Below, piece after piece: positions 1 through 11,939 of a stretch of DNA of 64,000 bases. Source of the DNA: Rhipicephalus microplus (Eukaryota > Arthropoda > Arachnida > Ixodida > Ixodidae); assembly GCF_043290135.1 (NCBI RefSeq), contig NW_027464603.1, positions 930,001 through 994,000 of the forward strand. The letters run 5' to 3'. Position 1 is the stretch's first letter; each line of letters begins with the position of its first letter. The notes under the pieces are model-generated. The model was not told where the DNA came from, ran no database searches, and was given only the letters and a program-made list of their open reading frames with translations. The translations under genes and the position numbers were made by a program.

Positions 1-311
1 AAATTTAGAAACTCCGCAACTAGAAACTCTGCAAATTGAAACTCTACTACTAGAGACTCCATAACTAGGAACTCCACAACTGGAAACTCCACAACCAGAA
101 ACTCCGCAACTAGAAACTCCACAACTAGAAATTCCACAACCAGTGACTCAACAACTAGAGACTCCCCAACTAAAAACTCTACAGCTAGAAACTCCACAAC
201 TAGAAACTCCGCAACTAGAAACCCAGCAACTAGAAACTCCACAACAAGAAACTCCACAACTAGAAACTCCACAACTTGAAACACCACAACTAGATACTCC
301 ACAACTACAAA

Positions 312-345
312 TTCCACAACTAGACATTCCAAATTTAGAAACTCC
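312..345 (+). repeat. Variant cassette D: GACATTCCAAATTTAG monomers
   Basis: A monomer reading CAACTAGACATTCCA leads into AATTTAGAAACTCC, and upstream monomers carry TTGAAACACC, TAGATACTCC and TACAAATTCC. This run is reused many times, for example at 2,513, 3,474, 7,292, 14,218, 17,423, 20,0xx and 27,240. AAATTT replaces the usual ACAACT but keeps the 15-bp length. A form with AAATTAAG is restricted to 11,664, 11,890, 21,956, 32,128, 33,735 and 37,302. Confidence 0.8.
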
Positions 346-710
346 GCAACTAGAAACTCCGCAACTTGAAACTATGCAACTAGAAACTCCACAGCTAGAG
401 ACTCCATAACTAGGAACTCCACAACTAGAAACTCCAAAACTACAAACTCCACAACTACAAACTCCAAATTTAGAAACTCCACAACTAGAAACTCCGCAAC
501 TTGAAACTCCACAACTAGAGACTCCATAACTAGGAACTCCACAACTAAAAACTCCACAACTACAAACTACACAACTAGAAACTCCGCAAATAGAAACTCC
601 ACAACTAGAAATTCCACAACCAGAGACTCAACAACTTGAGACTCCACAAATAAAAACTCCACAACTAGAAACTCCACAACTAGACACTTCGCAACTAGAA
701 ACTCCACAAC

Positions 711-735
711 TAGAGACTCCACTAGAAAACTCCGC
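711..735 (+). repeat. Phase-shifting indel ACTCCACTAGAAAACTCC
   Basis: Here the three bases CAA are missing and one A is added, a net loss of two bases against the 15-bp period. The same scar is found at about 2,905, 3,862, 10,157, 14,630, 20,378, 25,132, 28,188, 30,105, 39,144, 42,718, 46,293, 50,294, 48,660, 52,677 and 62,447. It is therefore inherited with its HOR and did not arise repeatedly. It changes every reading frame that crosses it. Confidence 0.82.
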
Positions 736-945
736 AACTAGAAACTCCACAACTACGAACCTCACAACTTGAAACTCCACAACTAGAAACTCCGCAACTA
801 GGAACTCCACAGCTAGAAACTCCGCAACTAGAAAATCCACAACTAGAAATTCCACAACCAGTGACTCAACAACTAGAGACTCCCCAACTAATAACTCCAC
901 AACTAGAAACTCCACAACTAGAAACTCCACAACTAGAAACTCCGC

Positions 946-975
946 AACTAGAAACCAAGCAACTAGAAACTCCAC
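946..975 (+). repeat. Variant cassette S: GAAACCAAG monomer
   Basis: The monomer CAACTAGAAACCAAG is followed after two monomers by ACACACCTATAAAT. I find GAAACCAAG at 951, 4094, 8057, 10495, 12015, 15099, 18350, 20803, 22292, 25601, 32463, 34070, 37681, 38055, 39613, 43188, 46748, 50764 and 56849, with a damaged copy at about 60,594. It occurs about once per HOR and is a second independent ruler; its spacings agree with those of cassette R wherever both are present. The 25.6-32.5 kb gap shows that the 1.92-kb HOR lacks it. Confidence 0.9.
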
Positions 976-2000
976 AACTAGGAACTACACACCTATAAAT
1001 TCCACAACTTCAAACTCCACAACTAGAAACTCAACAACTAGAGACTCCACACCTAGAAACTCTGCAACTAGAAACTCCACAACTAGAAACTTCATAACTA
1101 GAAACTATGCAACTAGAAACTCTGCAACTAGAAACTCCACAGCTAGAACGTCCGCAACTAGAAACTCTGCAACTAGAAACTCCGCAACTAGAATCTCCAC
1201 AGCTAGAAACTGCACAACTAGAAACTCCACAACTAGAAACTCCACAACTAGAGACTCCACAACTAGAGGCTCCGCAACTAGAAACTTCACAGCTAGAAAC
1301 TCTGCAACTAGAAACTCCGCAACTAGAGACTCCGCAACTAGAAACTCCACAACTAGAAACTCCACAACTAGAAGCTCCGCAACTAGAAACTCCACAGCTA
1401 GAACGTCCGCAACTAGAAACTCTGCAACTAGAAACTCCGCAACTAGAAACTCCACAGCTAGAAACTCCACAACTAGAAACTCCACAACTAGAGACTCCAC
1501 AACTAGAGGCTCCGCAACTAGAAACTTCACAGCTAGAAACTCTGCAACTAGAAACTCCGCAACTAGAGACTCCGCAACTAGAAACTCCACAACTAGAAGC
1601 TCCGCAACTAGAAACTCCACAGCTAGAACGTCCGCAACTAGAAACTCTGCAACTAGAAACTCCACGACTAGAAACTCCACAACTAGAAACTCCACAACTA
1701 GAAACTCCACAACTAGAGACTCCACAACTAGAGACTCCGCAACTAAAATCTCCACAGCTAGAAACTCCGCAACTAGAAACTCCGCAACTAGAATCTCCAC
1801 AACTAGAGAGTCCACAGCTATAAACTCCACAACTTGAAACTCTGCAACTCGAAACTCTGCAACTAGAAAATCCCCAACTAGAAACTACACAACTAGAATC
1901 TCCGCAACTCAAAACTCCGCAACTACAAAATCCACAACTAGAAACTTGACAATTTGGAACTCCGCAACTAGAAAATCTACAACTAGAAACTCGAAAACTA

Positions 2001-2020
2001 AAAACTCCAACTAGAAACTC
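2001..2020 (+). repeat. Phase-shifting deletion ACTCCAACTAG
   Basis: Two bases (AC) are lost between CTCCA and CTAG. The scar recurs after CGAAAACTAAAAACTCC at about 5,165, 8,483, 12,723, 15,929, 18,777, 23,121, 26,029, 28,846, 30,758, 34,810, 40,176, 43,751, 56,108 and 59,853, in both left and right subfamilies. It must predate their separation. Confidence 0.8.
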
Positions 2021-2028
2021 CACAACTA

Positions 2029-3143
2029 TAAACTCCCCAACTTGAATCTCCACAACTAGAAACTCCACAAATTGAAACACCACAACTAGATACTCCACAA
2101 CTGCAAATTCCACAACTAGAAACTCCACAACTAAAAAATCCGCAACTAGAAACTCCGCAACTAGAAACTCCACAACTAGAGACTCCATAACTTGAAACAC
2201 CACAACTAGATACTCCACAACTACAATTTCCACATCTAGAAACTCCAAATTTAGAAACTCCGCAACTAGAAACTCCGCAACTTGAAACTCCACAACTAGA
2301 GACTCCATAACTAGGAATTCCACAACTAGAAACTCCACAACTACAGACTCCACAACTACAAACTCCACAACTAGAAACTCCCCAACCGGAAACTCCGCAA
2401 CTAGAAACTCCGCAACTAGAAACTCCACAACTGGAAATTCCACAACTAGAAACTCCACAACTTGAAACACCACAACTAGATACTCCACAACTACAAATTC
2501 CACAACTAGACATTCCAAATTTAGAAACTCCGCAACTAGAAACTCCGCAACTTGAAACTATGCAACTAGAAACTCCACAGCTAGAGACTCCATAACTAGG
2601 AACTCCACAACTAGAAACTCCAAAACTACAAACTCCACAACTACAAACTCCAAATTTAGAAACTCCACAACTAGAAACTCCGCAACTTGAAACTCCACAA
2701 CTAGAGACTCCATAACTAGGAACTCCACAACTAAAACTCCACAACTACAAACTCCACAACTAGAAACTCCGCAAATAGAAACTCCACAACTAGAAATTCT
2801 ACAACCAGAGACTCAACAACTTGAGACTCCACAAATAAAAACTCCACAACTAGAAACTCCACAACTAGACACTTCGCAACTAGAAACTCCACAACTAGAG
2901 ACTCCACTAGAAAACTCCGCAACTAGAAACTCCACAACTACGAACCTCACAACTTGAAACTCCACAACTAGAAACTCCGCAACTAGAAACTCCACAGCTA
3001 GAAACTCCACAACTTGAGACTTCGCAACTAGAAACTCGGCAAATAGAAACTCAACAACTAGAAACTCCACAACTAAAAACTCCACAACTAGAAACACCAC
3101 AACTAGATACTCCACAACTACAAATTCCACAACTAGAAACTCC
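2029..3143 (+). repeat. Satellite segment between the 3.14-kb HOR copies
   Basis: This block separates the two 3.14-kb HOR copies. Its first part, from CTATAAACTCCCCAACTTG, matches about 6803-7590 at an offset of 4,778 bp, so it is a displaced copy of that region and not new sequence. It includes two variants that create EcoRI-type GAATTC or near-GAATTC strings (for example at 2315) and the CCAAATTTAG cassette. A one-base loss at about 2731 (CTAAAACTCC instead of CTAAAAACTCC) shifts the monomer phase. The rest resembles the 14.5-14.9 kb region. Confidence 0.75.
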
Positions 3144-5186
3144 AAATTTAGAAACTCCGCAACTAGAAAGTCTGCAAATTGAAACTCTACTACTAGAGAC
3201 TCCATAACTAGGAACTCCACAACTGGAAACTCCACAACCAGAAACTCCGCAACTAGAAACTCCACAACTAGAAATTCCACAACCAGTGACTCAACAACTA
3301 GAGACTCCCCAACTAAAAACTCTACAGCTAGAAACTCCACAACTAGAAACTCCGCAACTAGAAACCCAGCAACTAGAAACTCCACAACAAGAAACTCCAC
3401 AACTAGAAACTCCACAACTTGAAACACCACAACTAGATACTCCACAACTACAAATTCCACAACTAGACATTCCAAATTTAGAAACTCCGCAACTAGAAAC
3501 TCCGCAACTTGAAACTATGCAACTAGAAACTCCACAGCTAGAGACTCCATAACTAGGAACTCCACAACTAGAAACTCCAAAACTACAAACTCCACAACTA
3601 CAAACTCCAAATTTAGAAACTCCACAACTAGAAACTCCGCAACTTGAAACTCCACAACTAGAGACTCCATAACTAGGAACTCCACAACTAAAAACTCCAC
3701 AACTACAAACTACACAACTAGAAACTCCGCAAATAGAAACTCCACAACTAGAAATTCCACAACCAGAGACTCAACAACTTGAGACTCCACAAATAAAAAC
3801 TCCACAACTAGAAACTCCACAACTAGACACTTCGCAACTAGAAACTCCACAACTAGAGACTCCACTAGAAAACTCCGCAACTAGAAACTCCACAACTACG
3901 AACCTCACAACTTGAAACTCCACAACTAGAAACTCCGCAACTAGGAACTCCACAGCTAGAAACTCCGCAACTAGAAACTCCACAACTAGAAATTCCACAA
4001 CCAGTGACTCAACAACTAGAGACTCCCCAACTAATAACTCCACAACTAGAAACTCCACAACTAGAAACTCCACAACTAGAAACTCCGCAACTAGAAACCA
4101 AGCAACTAGAAACTCACCAACTAGGAACTACACACCTATAAATTCCACAACTTCAAACTCCACAACTAGAAACTCAACAACTAGAGACTCCACACCTAGA
4201 AACTCTGCAACTAGAAACTCCACAACTAGAAACTTCATAACTAGAAACTATGCAACTAGAAACTCTGCAACTAGAAACTCCACAGCTAGAACGTCCGCAA
4301 CTAGAAACTCTGCAACTAGAAACTCCGCAACTAGAATCTCCACAGCTAGAAACTGCACAACTAGAAACTCCACAACTAGAAACTCCACAACTAGAGACTC
4401 CACAACTAGAGGCTCCGCAACTAGAAACTTCACAGCTAGAAACTCTGCAACTAGAAACTCCGCAACTAGAGACTCCGCAACTAGAAACTCCACAACTAGA
4501 AACTCCACAACTAGAAGCTCCGCAACTAGAAACTCCACAGCTAGAACGTCCGCAACTAGAAACTCTGCAACTAGAAACTCCGCAACTAGAAACTCCACAG
4601 CTAGAAACTCCACAACTAGAAACTCCACAATTAGAAACTCCACAACTAGAGACTCCACAACTAGAGGCTCCGCAACTAGAAACTTCACAGCTAGAAACTC
4701 TGCAACTAGAAACTCCGCAACTAGAGACTCCGCAACTAGAAACTCCACAACTAGAAGCTCCGCAACTAGAAACTCCACAGCTAGAACGTCCGCAACTAGA
4801 AACTCTGCAACTAGAAACTCCACGACTAGAAACTCCACAACTAGAAACTCCACAACTAGAAACTCCACAACTAGAGACTCCACAACTAGAGACTCCGCAA
4901 CTAAAAACTCCACAGCTAGAAACTCCACAACTAGAAACTCCGCAACTAGAATCTCCACAACTAGAGAGTCCACAGCTATAAACTCCACAACTTGAAACTC
5001 TGCAACTCGAAACTCTGCAACTAGAAAATCCCCAACTAGAAACTACACAACTAGAATCTCCGCAACTCAAAACTCCGCAACTACAAAATCCACAACTAGA
5101 AACTTGACAATTTGGAACTCCGCAACTAGAAAATCTACAACTAGAAACTCGAAAACTAAAAACTCCAACTAGAAACTCCACAACTA
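3144..5186 (+). repeat. 3.14-kb higher-order repeat, copy 2
   Basis: Second copy of 1-2028. Differences are scattered single bases (for example AAAGTCTG at about 3169 against AAACTCTG) and one extra monomer, CTAGAAACTCCACAATT-like, near 4,636. The AACGTCCG monomers recur at about 4290, 4545 and 4785, spaced by 17 and 16 monomers, whereas copy 1 has 17 and 15. Even this inner sub-array has therefore changed by whole monomers. Confidence 0.88.
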
Positions 5187-5585
5187 GAAACTCCACAACT
5201 AGAAACTCCACAACTAGACACTTTGCAACTAGAAACTCCACAACTAGACACTCCACAACTAGAAAACTCCGCAACTAGAAACTCCACGGCTAGACACTTG
5301 CAACTCGAAACTCTGCTACTAGAAACTCCGCAACTAGAAACTCCACAGCTACAAACTCCACAATTAGAAACTCCACAACTAAAGACTGCACAACTAGAAA
5401 CTCCATGACTAGAAACTCCAGAATTAGAAACTCCACAGCTAGAAACTCCACAACTTGAGACTTTGCAACTAGAAACTCGGCAACTAGAAACTTAACAAAT
5501 AGAAACTCCACAACTAGAAACTTCACAACTAGAAACTCCACAACTTGAAACACCACAACTAGATTCCCCGCAACTACAAATTCCA
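5187..5585 (+). repeat. Satellite junction with a five-monomer deletion
   Basis: This piece follows the same order of variants as 8490-8960, but at about 5298 the series jumps from GGCTAGACACT straight to TGCAACTCG. The corresponding stretch near 8,600-8,680 contains five further monomers, 75 bp, including the CAATGACAG cassette. The deletion is exactly five monomers long, as expected from misaligned exchange in register. Nothing else is visible here. Confidence 0.75.
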
Positions 5586-6365
5586 CAACTAGAAACTCCA
5601 TAACTAGAATCTCCGCAACTAGAAACTCCACAACTAGAGAGTCCATAACTAGGAACTTCACAACTAGAAACTCCACAGCTACAGACTACACAACTACAGA
5701 CTCCACAACTAGAAACTCCACAGCTAGAGACTCGACAACTAGAAACTCCACAAATACGAACCCCACAAATACGAACGCCGCCACTAGAAGCTTCATAACT
5801 AGAAACTCCGCAACTAGAAACTCCACAACTTGAGACTTCGCAACTAGAAACTCCACAACTAGAAACACCACAACTAGAGACTCCACAACTACAAACTCCA
5901 CAACTAGAAACTCCACAACTACGAACCTCACCACTAGAAACTCCAACACTAGAAACCCCACAACTTGGGACTTCGCAACTAGAAACTCGGCAACTAGAAA
6001 CTCCCCAACTAGAAACTCCACAACTAGAAACTCCACAAATTGAAACACCACAACTAGATACTTCACAACTACAAATTCCACAACTAGAAACTCCACAACT
6101 AAAAAATCCGCAACTAAAAACTCCGCAACTAGAAACTCCACAACTAGAGACTCCATAACTTGAAACACCACAACTAGATACTCCACAACTACGAATTCCA
6201 CATCTAGAATCTCCAAATTTAGAAACTCCGCAACTAGAAACTCCGCAACTTGAAACTCCACAACTAGAGACTCCATAACTAGGAATTCCACAACTAGAAA
6301 CTCCACAACTACAGACTCCACAACTACAAACTCCACAACTAGAAACTCCCCAACCGGAAACTCCG
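5586..6365 (+). repeat. 0.8-kb tandem duplication, copy 1
   Basis: This matches 6366-7189 at an offset of 780 bp (52 monomers). The offset rises to 810 bp (54 monomers) after about 6,000, because copy 2 has two more monomers there. Both copies contain the AAATACGAACCCC pair (5751 and 6531), the CTACGAACCTC monomer, the ACTTGGG monomer and the CAACCGGAAAC monomer. In copy 1 the ACG monomer pair carries a private change, ACGAACGCCG. Confidence 0.85.
5751..5780 (+). repeat. Variant cassette R: paired ACG monomers (CAAATACGAACCCC)
   Basis: Two neighbouring monomers read CAAATACGAACCCCA and CAAATACGAACCCCG, the most diverged pair in the array, and are followed by CAACTAGAAGCTCCAT. I find the cassette start at 5751, 6531, 9159, 11194, 13385, 16589, 21502, 23737 (single monomer), 26659, 31733, 33340, 35470, 36835, 40835, 44410, 47492, 51508, 57593 and 61278. 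It is the best single bar code for counting HOR copies. Its spacing gives the HOR periods directly: 780, 3,204, 1,607, 3,575, 4,016 and 3,685 bp. Confidence 0.92.
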
Positions 6366-7189
6366 CAACTAGAAACTCCATAACTAGAATCTCCGCAACT
6401 AGAAACTCCACAACTAGAGAGTCCATAACTAGGAACTCCACAACTAGAAACTCCACAGCTACATACTACACAACTACAGACTCCACAACTAGAAACTCCA
6501 CAGCTAGAGACTCCACAACAAGAAACTCCACAAATACGAACCCCACAAATACGAACCCCGCAACTAGAAGCTCCATAACTAGAAACTCCGCAACTAGAAA
6601 CTCCACAACTTGAGACTTCGCAACTAGAAACTCCACAACTAGAAAAACCACAACTAGAGACTCCACAACTACAAACTCCACAACTAGAAACTCCACAACT
6701 ACGAACCTCACAACTAGAAACTCCAACACTAGAAACCCCACAACTTGGGCCTTCGCAACTAGAAACTCCATAACTTGAGACTTCGCAACTAGAAACTCGG
6801 CAACTATAAACTCCCCAACTTGAATCTCCACAACTAGAAACTCCACAAATTGAAACACCACAACTAGATACTCCACAACTACAAATTCCACAACTAGAAA
6901 CTCCACAACTAAAAAATCCGCAACTAGAAACTCCGCAACTAGAAACTCCACAACTAGAGACTCCATAACTTGAAACACCACAACTAGATACTCCACAACT
7001 ACAAATTTCACATCTAGAAACTCCAAATTTAGAAACTCCGCTACTAGAAACTCCGCAACTTGAAACTCCACAACTAGAGACTCCATAACTAGGAATTCCA
7101 CAACTAGAAACTCCACAACTACAGACTCCACAACTACAAACTCCACAACTAGAAACTCCCCAACCGGAAACTCCGCAACTAGAAACTCC
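6366..7189 (+). repeat. 0.8-kb tandem duplication, copy 2
   Basis: Second copy of 5586-6365. It has two additional monomers near 6,760-6,830, where the CATAACTTGAGACTTCG monomers are present and are absent from copy 1. The copy-1 to copy-2 junction lies close to CTCCGCAACTAGAAACTCCAT at about 6361-6381. No phase-shifting indel occurs across the two copies, which is why an uninterrupted cysteine-rich open frame covers 5492-7291 on the minus strand. Confidence 0.83.
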
Positions 7190-8616
7190 GCAACTAGAAA
7201 CTCCACAACTAGAAATTCCACAACTAGAAACTCCACAACTTGAAACACCACAACTAGATACTCCACAACTACAAATTCCACAACTAGACATTCCAAATTT
7301 AGAAACTCCGCAACTAGAAACTCCGCAACTTGAAACTATGCAACTAGAAACTCCACAGCTAGAGACTCCATAACTAGGAACTCCACAACTAGAAACTCCA
7401 AAACTACAAACTCCACAACTACAAACTCCAAATTTAGAAACTCCACAACTAGAAACTCCGCAACTTGAAACTCCACAACTAGAGACTCCATAACTAGGAA
7501 CTCCACAACTAAATACTCCACAACTACAAACTCCACAACTAGAAACTCCGCAAATAGAAACTCCACAACTAGAAATTCTACAACCAGAGACTCAACAACT
7601 TAAATAAAAACTCCACAACTAGAAACTCCACAACTAGACACTTCGCAACTAGAAACTCCGCAACTAGAAACTCCACAGCTAGAAACTCCACAACTTGAGA
7701 CTTCGCAACTAGAAACTCGGCAACTAGAAACTCAACAACTAGAAACTCCACAACTAAAAACTCCACAACTAGAAACACCACAACTAGATACTCCACAACT
7801 ACAAATTCCACAACTAGAAACTCCAAATTTAGAAACTCCGCAACTAGAAACTCTGCAAATTGAAACTCTACTACTAGAGACTCCATAACTAGGAACTCCA
7901 CAACTGGAAACTCCACAACCAGAAACTCCGCAACTAGAAACTCCACAACTAGAAATTCCACAACCAGTGACTCAACAACTAGAGACTCCCCAACTAAAAA
8001 CTCCACAACTAGAAACTCCACAACTAGAAACTCCACAACTAGAAACTCCGCAACTAGAAACCAAGCAACTAGAAACTCCACAACTAGGAACTACACACCT
8101 ATAAATTCCACAACTTGAAACTCCACAACTAGAAACTCAACAACTAGATACTCCACACCTAGAAACTCTGCAACTAGAAACTCCACAACTAGAAACTTCA
8201 TAACTAGAAACTATGCAACTAGAAACTCCACAGCTAGAAACTCCGCAACTAGAAACTCCACAACTAGAATCTCCACAACTAGAGAGTCCACAGCTATAAA
8301 CTCCACAACTTGAAACTCTGCAACTAGAAACTCTGCAACTAGAAAATCCCCAACTAGAAACTACACAACTAGAATCTCCGCAACTCAAAACTCCGCAACT
8401 ACAAAATCCACAACTAGAAACTTGACAATTGGGAACTCCGCAACTAGAAAATCTACAACTAGAAACTCGAAAACTAAAAACTCCAACTAGAAACTCCACA
8501 ACTAGAAACTCCACAACTACACACTTTGCAACTAGAAACTCCACAACTAGACACTCCACAACTAGAAAACTCGGCAACTAGAAACTCCACGGCTAGACAC
8601 TCCACAACTTGAGACT

Positions 8617-8646
8617 CCGCAATGACAGACTCCGCAACGAGAAACT
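8617..8646 (+). repeat. Variant cassette N: CAATGACAG / CAACGACAG monomer
   Basis: A monomer with GACAGACTCC is followed by CAACGAGAAAC or CAACTAGAAAC. The ATGACAG form is at 8621, 12862, 16066, 18929, 23259, 26180, 28982, 30895, 34947, 40312 and 43887. The ACGACAG form is at 55709, 56261, 59454 and 60007. The TG form is found only left of 44 kb and the CG form only right of 55 kb, so this one base separates two subfamilies. Confidence 0.9.
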
Positions 8647-11600
8647 CTGCAACTAGAAACTGCACAGCTAGAAACTTGCAACTCGAAACTCTGCTACTAG
8701 AAACTCCGCAACTAGAAACTCCACAGCTACAAACTCCACAATTAGAAACTCCACAACTAGAGACTCCACAACTAGAAACTCCATGACTAGAAACTCCAGA
8801 ATTAGAAACTCCACAGCTAGAAACTCCACCACTTGAGACTTTGCAACTAGAAACTCGGCAACTAGAAACTTAACAAATAGAAACTCCACAACTAGAAACT
8901 TCACAACTAGAAACTCCACAACTTGAAACACCACAACTAGATACCCCGCAACTACAAATTCCACAACTAGAAACTCCACAACTAGAAACTCCACAACTAG
9001 AAACTCCATAACTAGAATCTCCGCAACTAGAAACTCCACAACTAGAGAGTCCATAACTAGGAACTCCACAACTAGAAAATCCACAGCTACAGACTCCACA
9101 ACTACAGACTCCAAAACTAGAAACTCCACAGCTAGAGACTCCACAACTAGAAACTCCACAAATACGAACCCCACAAATACGAACCCCGCAACTAGAAGCT
9201 CCATAACTAGAAACTCCGCAACTAGAAACTCCACAACTTGAGACTTCGCAACTAGAAACTCCACAACTAGAAACACCACAACTAGAGACTCCACAACTAC
9301 AAACTCCACAACTAGAAACTCCACAACTACGAACCTCACAACTAGAAACTCCAACACTAGAAACCCCAAAACTTGGGACTTCGCAACTAGAAACTCCATA
9401 ACTTGAGACTTCGCAACTAGAAACTCGGCAACTAGAAACTCCCCAACTAGAAACTCCACAACTAGAAACTCCACAAATTGAAACACCACAACTAGATACT
9501 CCACAACTACAAATTCCACAAATAGATCCGCAACTAGAAACTCCGCAACTAGAAACTTCACAACTAGAGACTCCATAACTTGAAACACCACAACTAGATA
9601 CTCCACAACTACAAATTCCACATCTAGAAACTCCAAATTTAGAAACTCCGCAACTAGAAACTCCGCAACTTGAAACTCCACAACTAGAAAATCCATAACC
9701 AGAGACTCGACAACTTGAGACTCCACAACTAAAAACTCCACAGCTAGAAACTCCACAACTAGAAACTCCGCAACTAGAAACCCAGCAACTAGAAACTCCA
9801 CAACAAGAAACTGCACAACTAGAAACTCCACAACTTGAAACACCACAACTAGATACTCCACAACTACAAATTCCACAACTAGACATTCCAAATTTAGAAA
9901 CTCCGCAACTAGAAACTCCGCAACTTGAAACTATGCAACTAGAAACTCCACAACTAGAGACTCCATAACTGGGAACTCCACAACTAAAAACTCCACAACT
10001 ACAAACTCCACAACTAGAAACTCCGCAAATAGAAACTCCACAACTAGAAATTCCACAACCAGAGACTCAACAACTTGAGACTCCACAAATAAAAACTCCA
10101 CAACTTGAAACTCCACAACTAGACACTACGCAACTAGAAACTCCACAACTAGAGACTCCACTAGAAAACTCCACAACTAGAAACTCCGCAACTAGAAACT
10201 CCACAGCTAGAAACTCCACAACTTGAGACTTCGCAACTAGAAACTCGGCAACTAGAAACTCAACAACTAGAAACTCCACAACTAAAAACTCCACAACTAG
10301 AAACACCACAACTAGATACTCCATAACTACAAATTCCACAACTAGAAACTCCAAATTTAGAAACTCCGCAACTAGAAACTCCACAACTAGAAATTCCACA
10401 ACCAGTGACTCAACAACTAGAGACTCCCCAACTAAAAACTCCACAACTAGAAACTCCACAACTAGAAATTCCACAACTAGAAACTCCGCAACTAGAAACC
10501 AAGCAACTAGAAACTCCACAACTAGGAACTACACACCTATAAATTCCACAACTTGAAACTCCACAACTAGAAACTCAACAACTAGAGACTCCACACCTAG
10601 AAACTCTGCAACTAGAAACTCCACAACTAGAAACTTCATAACTAGAAACTATGCAACTAGAAACTCTGCAACTAGAAACTCCACAGCTAGAACGTCCGCA
10701 ACTAGAAAATCTGCAACTGGAAACTCCGCAACTAGAATCTCCACAGCTAGAAACTCCACAACTAGAGACTCCACAACTAGAGGCTCCACAACTAGAAACT
10801 TCACAGCTAGAAACTCTGCAACTAGAAACTCCGCAACTAGAGACTCCGCAACTAGAAACTCCACAACTAGAAACTCCACAACTAGAAGCTCCACAACTAG
10901 AAACTCCACAGCTAGAACGTCCGCAACTAGAAACTCTGCAACTAGAAACTCCACGACTAGAAACTCCACAACTAGAAACTCCACAACTTGAAATACCACA
11001 ACTAGATACTCCGCAACTACAAATTCCACAACTAGAAACTCCCCAACTAGAAACTCCATAACTAGAAACTCCGCAACCAGAAACTCCACAACTAGAGACT
11101 CCATAACTAGGAACTCCACAACTAGAAACTCCACAGCTACAGACTCCACAACTGAAAACTCCACAGCTAGAGACTCCACAACTAGAAACTCCACAAATAC
11201 GAACCCCACAAATACGAACCCCGAAACTAGAAGCTCCATAACTAGAAACTCCGCAACTAGAAACTCCACAACTTGAGACTTCGCAACTAGAAACTCCACA
11301 ACTAGAAACACCACAACTAGAGACTACACAACTACAAACTCCACAACTAGAAACTCCACAACTACGAACCTCACAGCTAGAAACTCCAACACTAGAAACT
11401 CCACAACTTGAGACTTCGCAACTAGAAACTCGGCAACTAGAAACTCCCCAACTAGAAACTCCACAACTAGAAACTCCACAAATTGAAACACCACAACTAG
11501 ATACTCCACAACTTCAAATTCCACAACTAGAAACTCCACAACTAGAAACTCAACTCCGCAACTAGAAACTCCGCAACTAGAAACTCCACAACTAGAGACT

Positions 11601-11939
11601 CCATAACTTGAAACACCACAACTTGATACTCCACAACTACAAATTCCACATCTAGAAACTCCAAATTAAGAAACTCCGCAACTAGAAACTCCGCAACTTG
11701 AAACTCCACAACAAGAGACTCCACAACTACAAACTCCACAACTAGAAACTCCACAACCGGAAACTCCACAACTAGAAACTCCGCAACTAGAAACTCCACA
11801 ACTAGAAATTCCACAACCAGAGACTCCATAACTAGGAACTCCACAACTAGAAACTCCACAACTACAAATTCCACATCTAGAAACTCCAAATTAAGAAACT
11901 CCGCAACTAGAAACTCCGCAACTTGAAACTCCACAACAA

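Larger units (their letters stand above)
1..2028 (+). repeat. 3.14-kb higher-order repeat, copy 1 (left end cut by window)
   Basis: This stretch matches 3144-5186 variant by variant. The offset is 3,143 bp up to about 4.6 kb and 3,158 bp after, because copy 2 has one extra monomer near 4,636. Shared bar-code marks include the GAAACCAAG monomer at 951 (4094 in copy 2), the ATGCAACTAGAAACTCTG start at 1107 (4250) and three monomers containing AACGTCCG at about 1147, 1402 and 1627. From 1107 to 1823 the array is unusually regular, with no phase break and no stop in the QLETP frame. The match ends where copy 1 reads CTATAAACTCCCC and copy 2 reads CTAGAAACTCCAC. Confidence 0.88.

Noticed and set aside
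640..665. Polyadenylation-like AATAAA (in CAAATAAAAAC, also at about 2,835, 3,790 and 56,097) and TATAAA strings (CTATAAAC, CCTATAAATT)
   Set aside because: They are single-base variants of the A-rich monomer repeated with the HOR, with no gene or unique sequence next to them.
1107..1823. Plus-strand QLETP repeat protein (238 codons), also at 4250, 10651 and 20959
   Set aside because: The start ATG is a chance variant (CTATGCAAC) inside a monomer and the stop is the common CAA-to-TAA variant. Equally long frames lie antisense over the same bases.
5492..7291. 599-codon minus-strand open frame of GVSSC repeats resembling keratin-associated or other cysteine-rich proteins
   Set aside because: It is the monomer read in one of four open frames. 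Other long frames overlap it on the same strand. Similar frames elsewhere pass from EFLVV to GVSSC at indels without selection against it, and there is no non-repeat start, domain or end.
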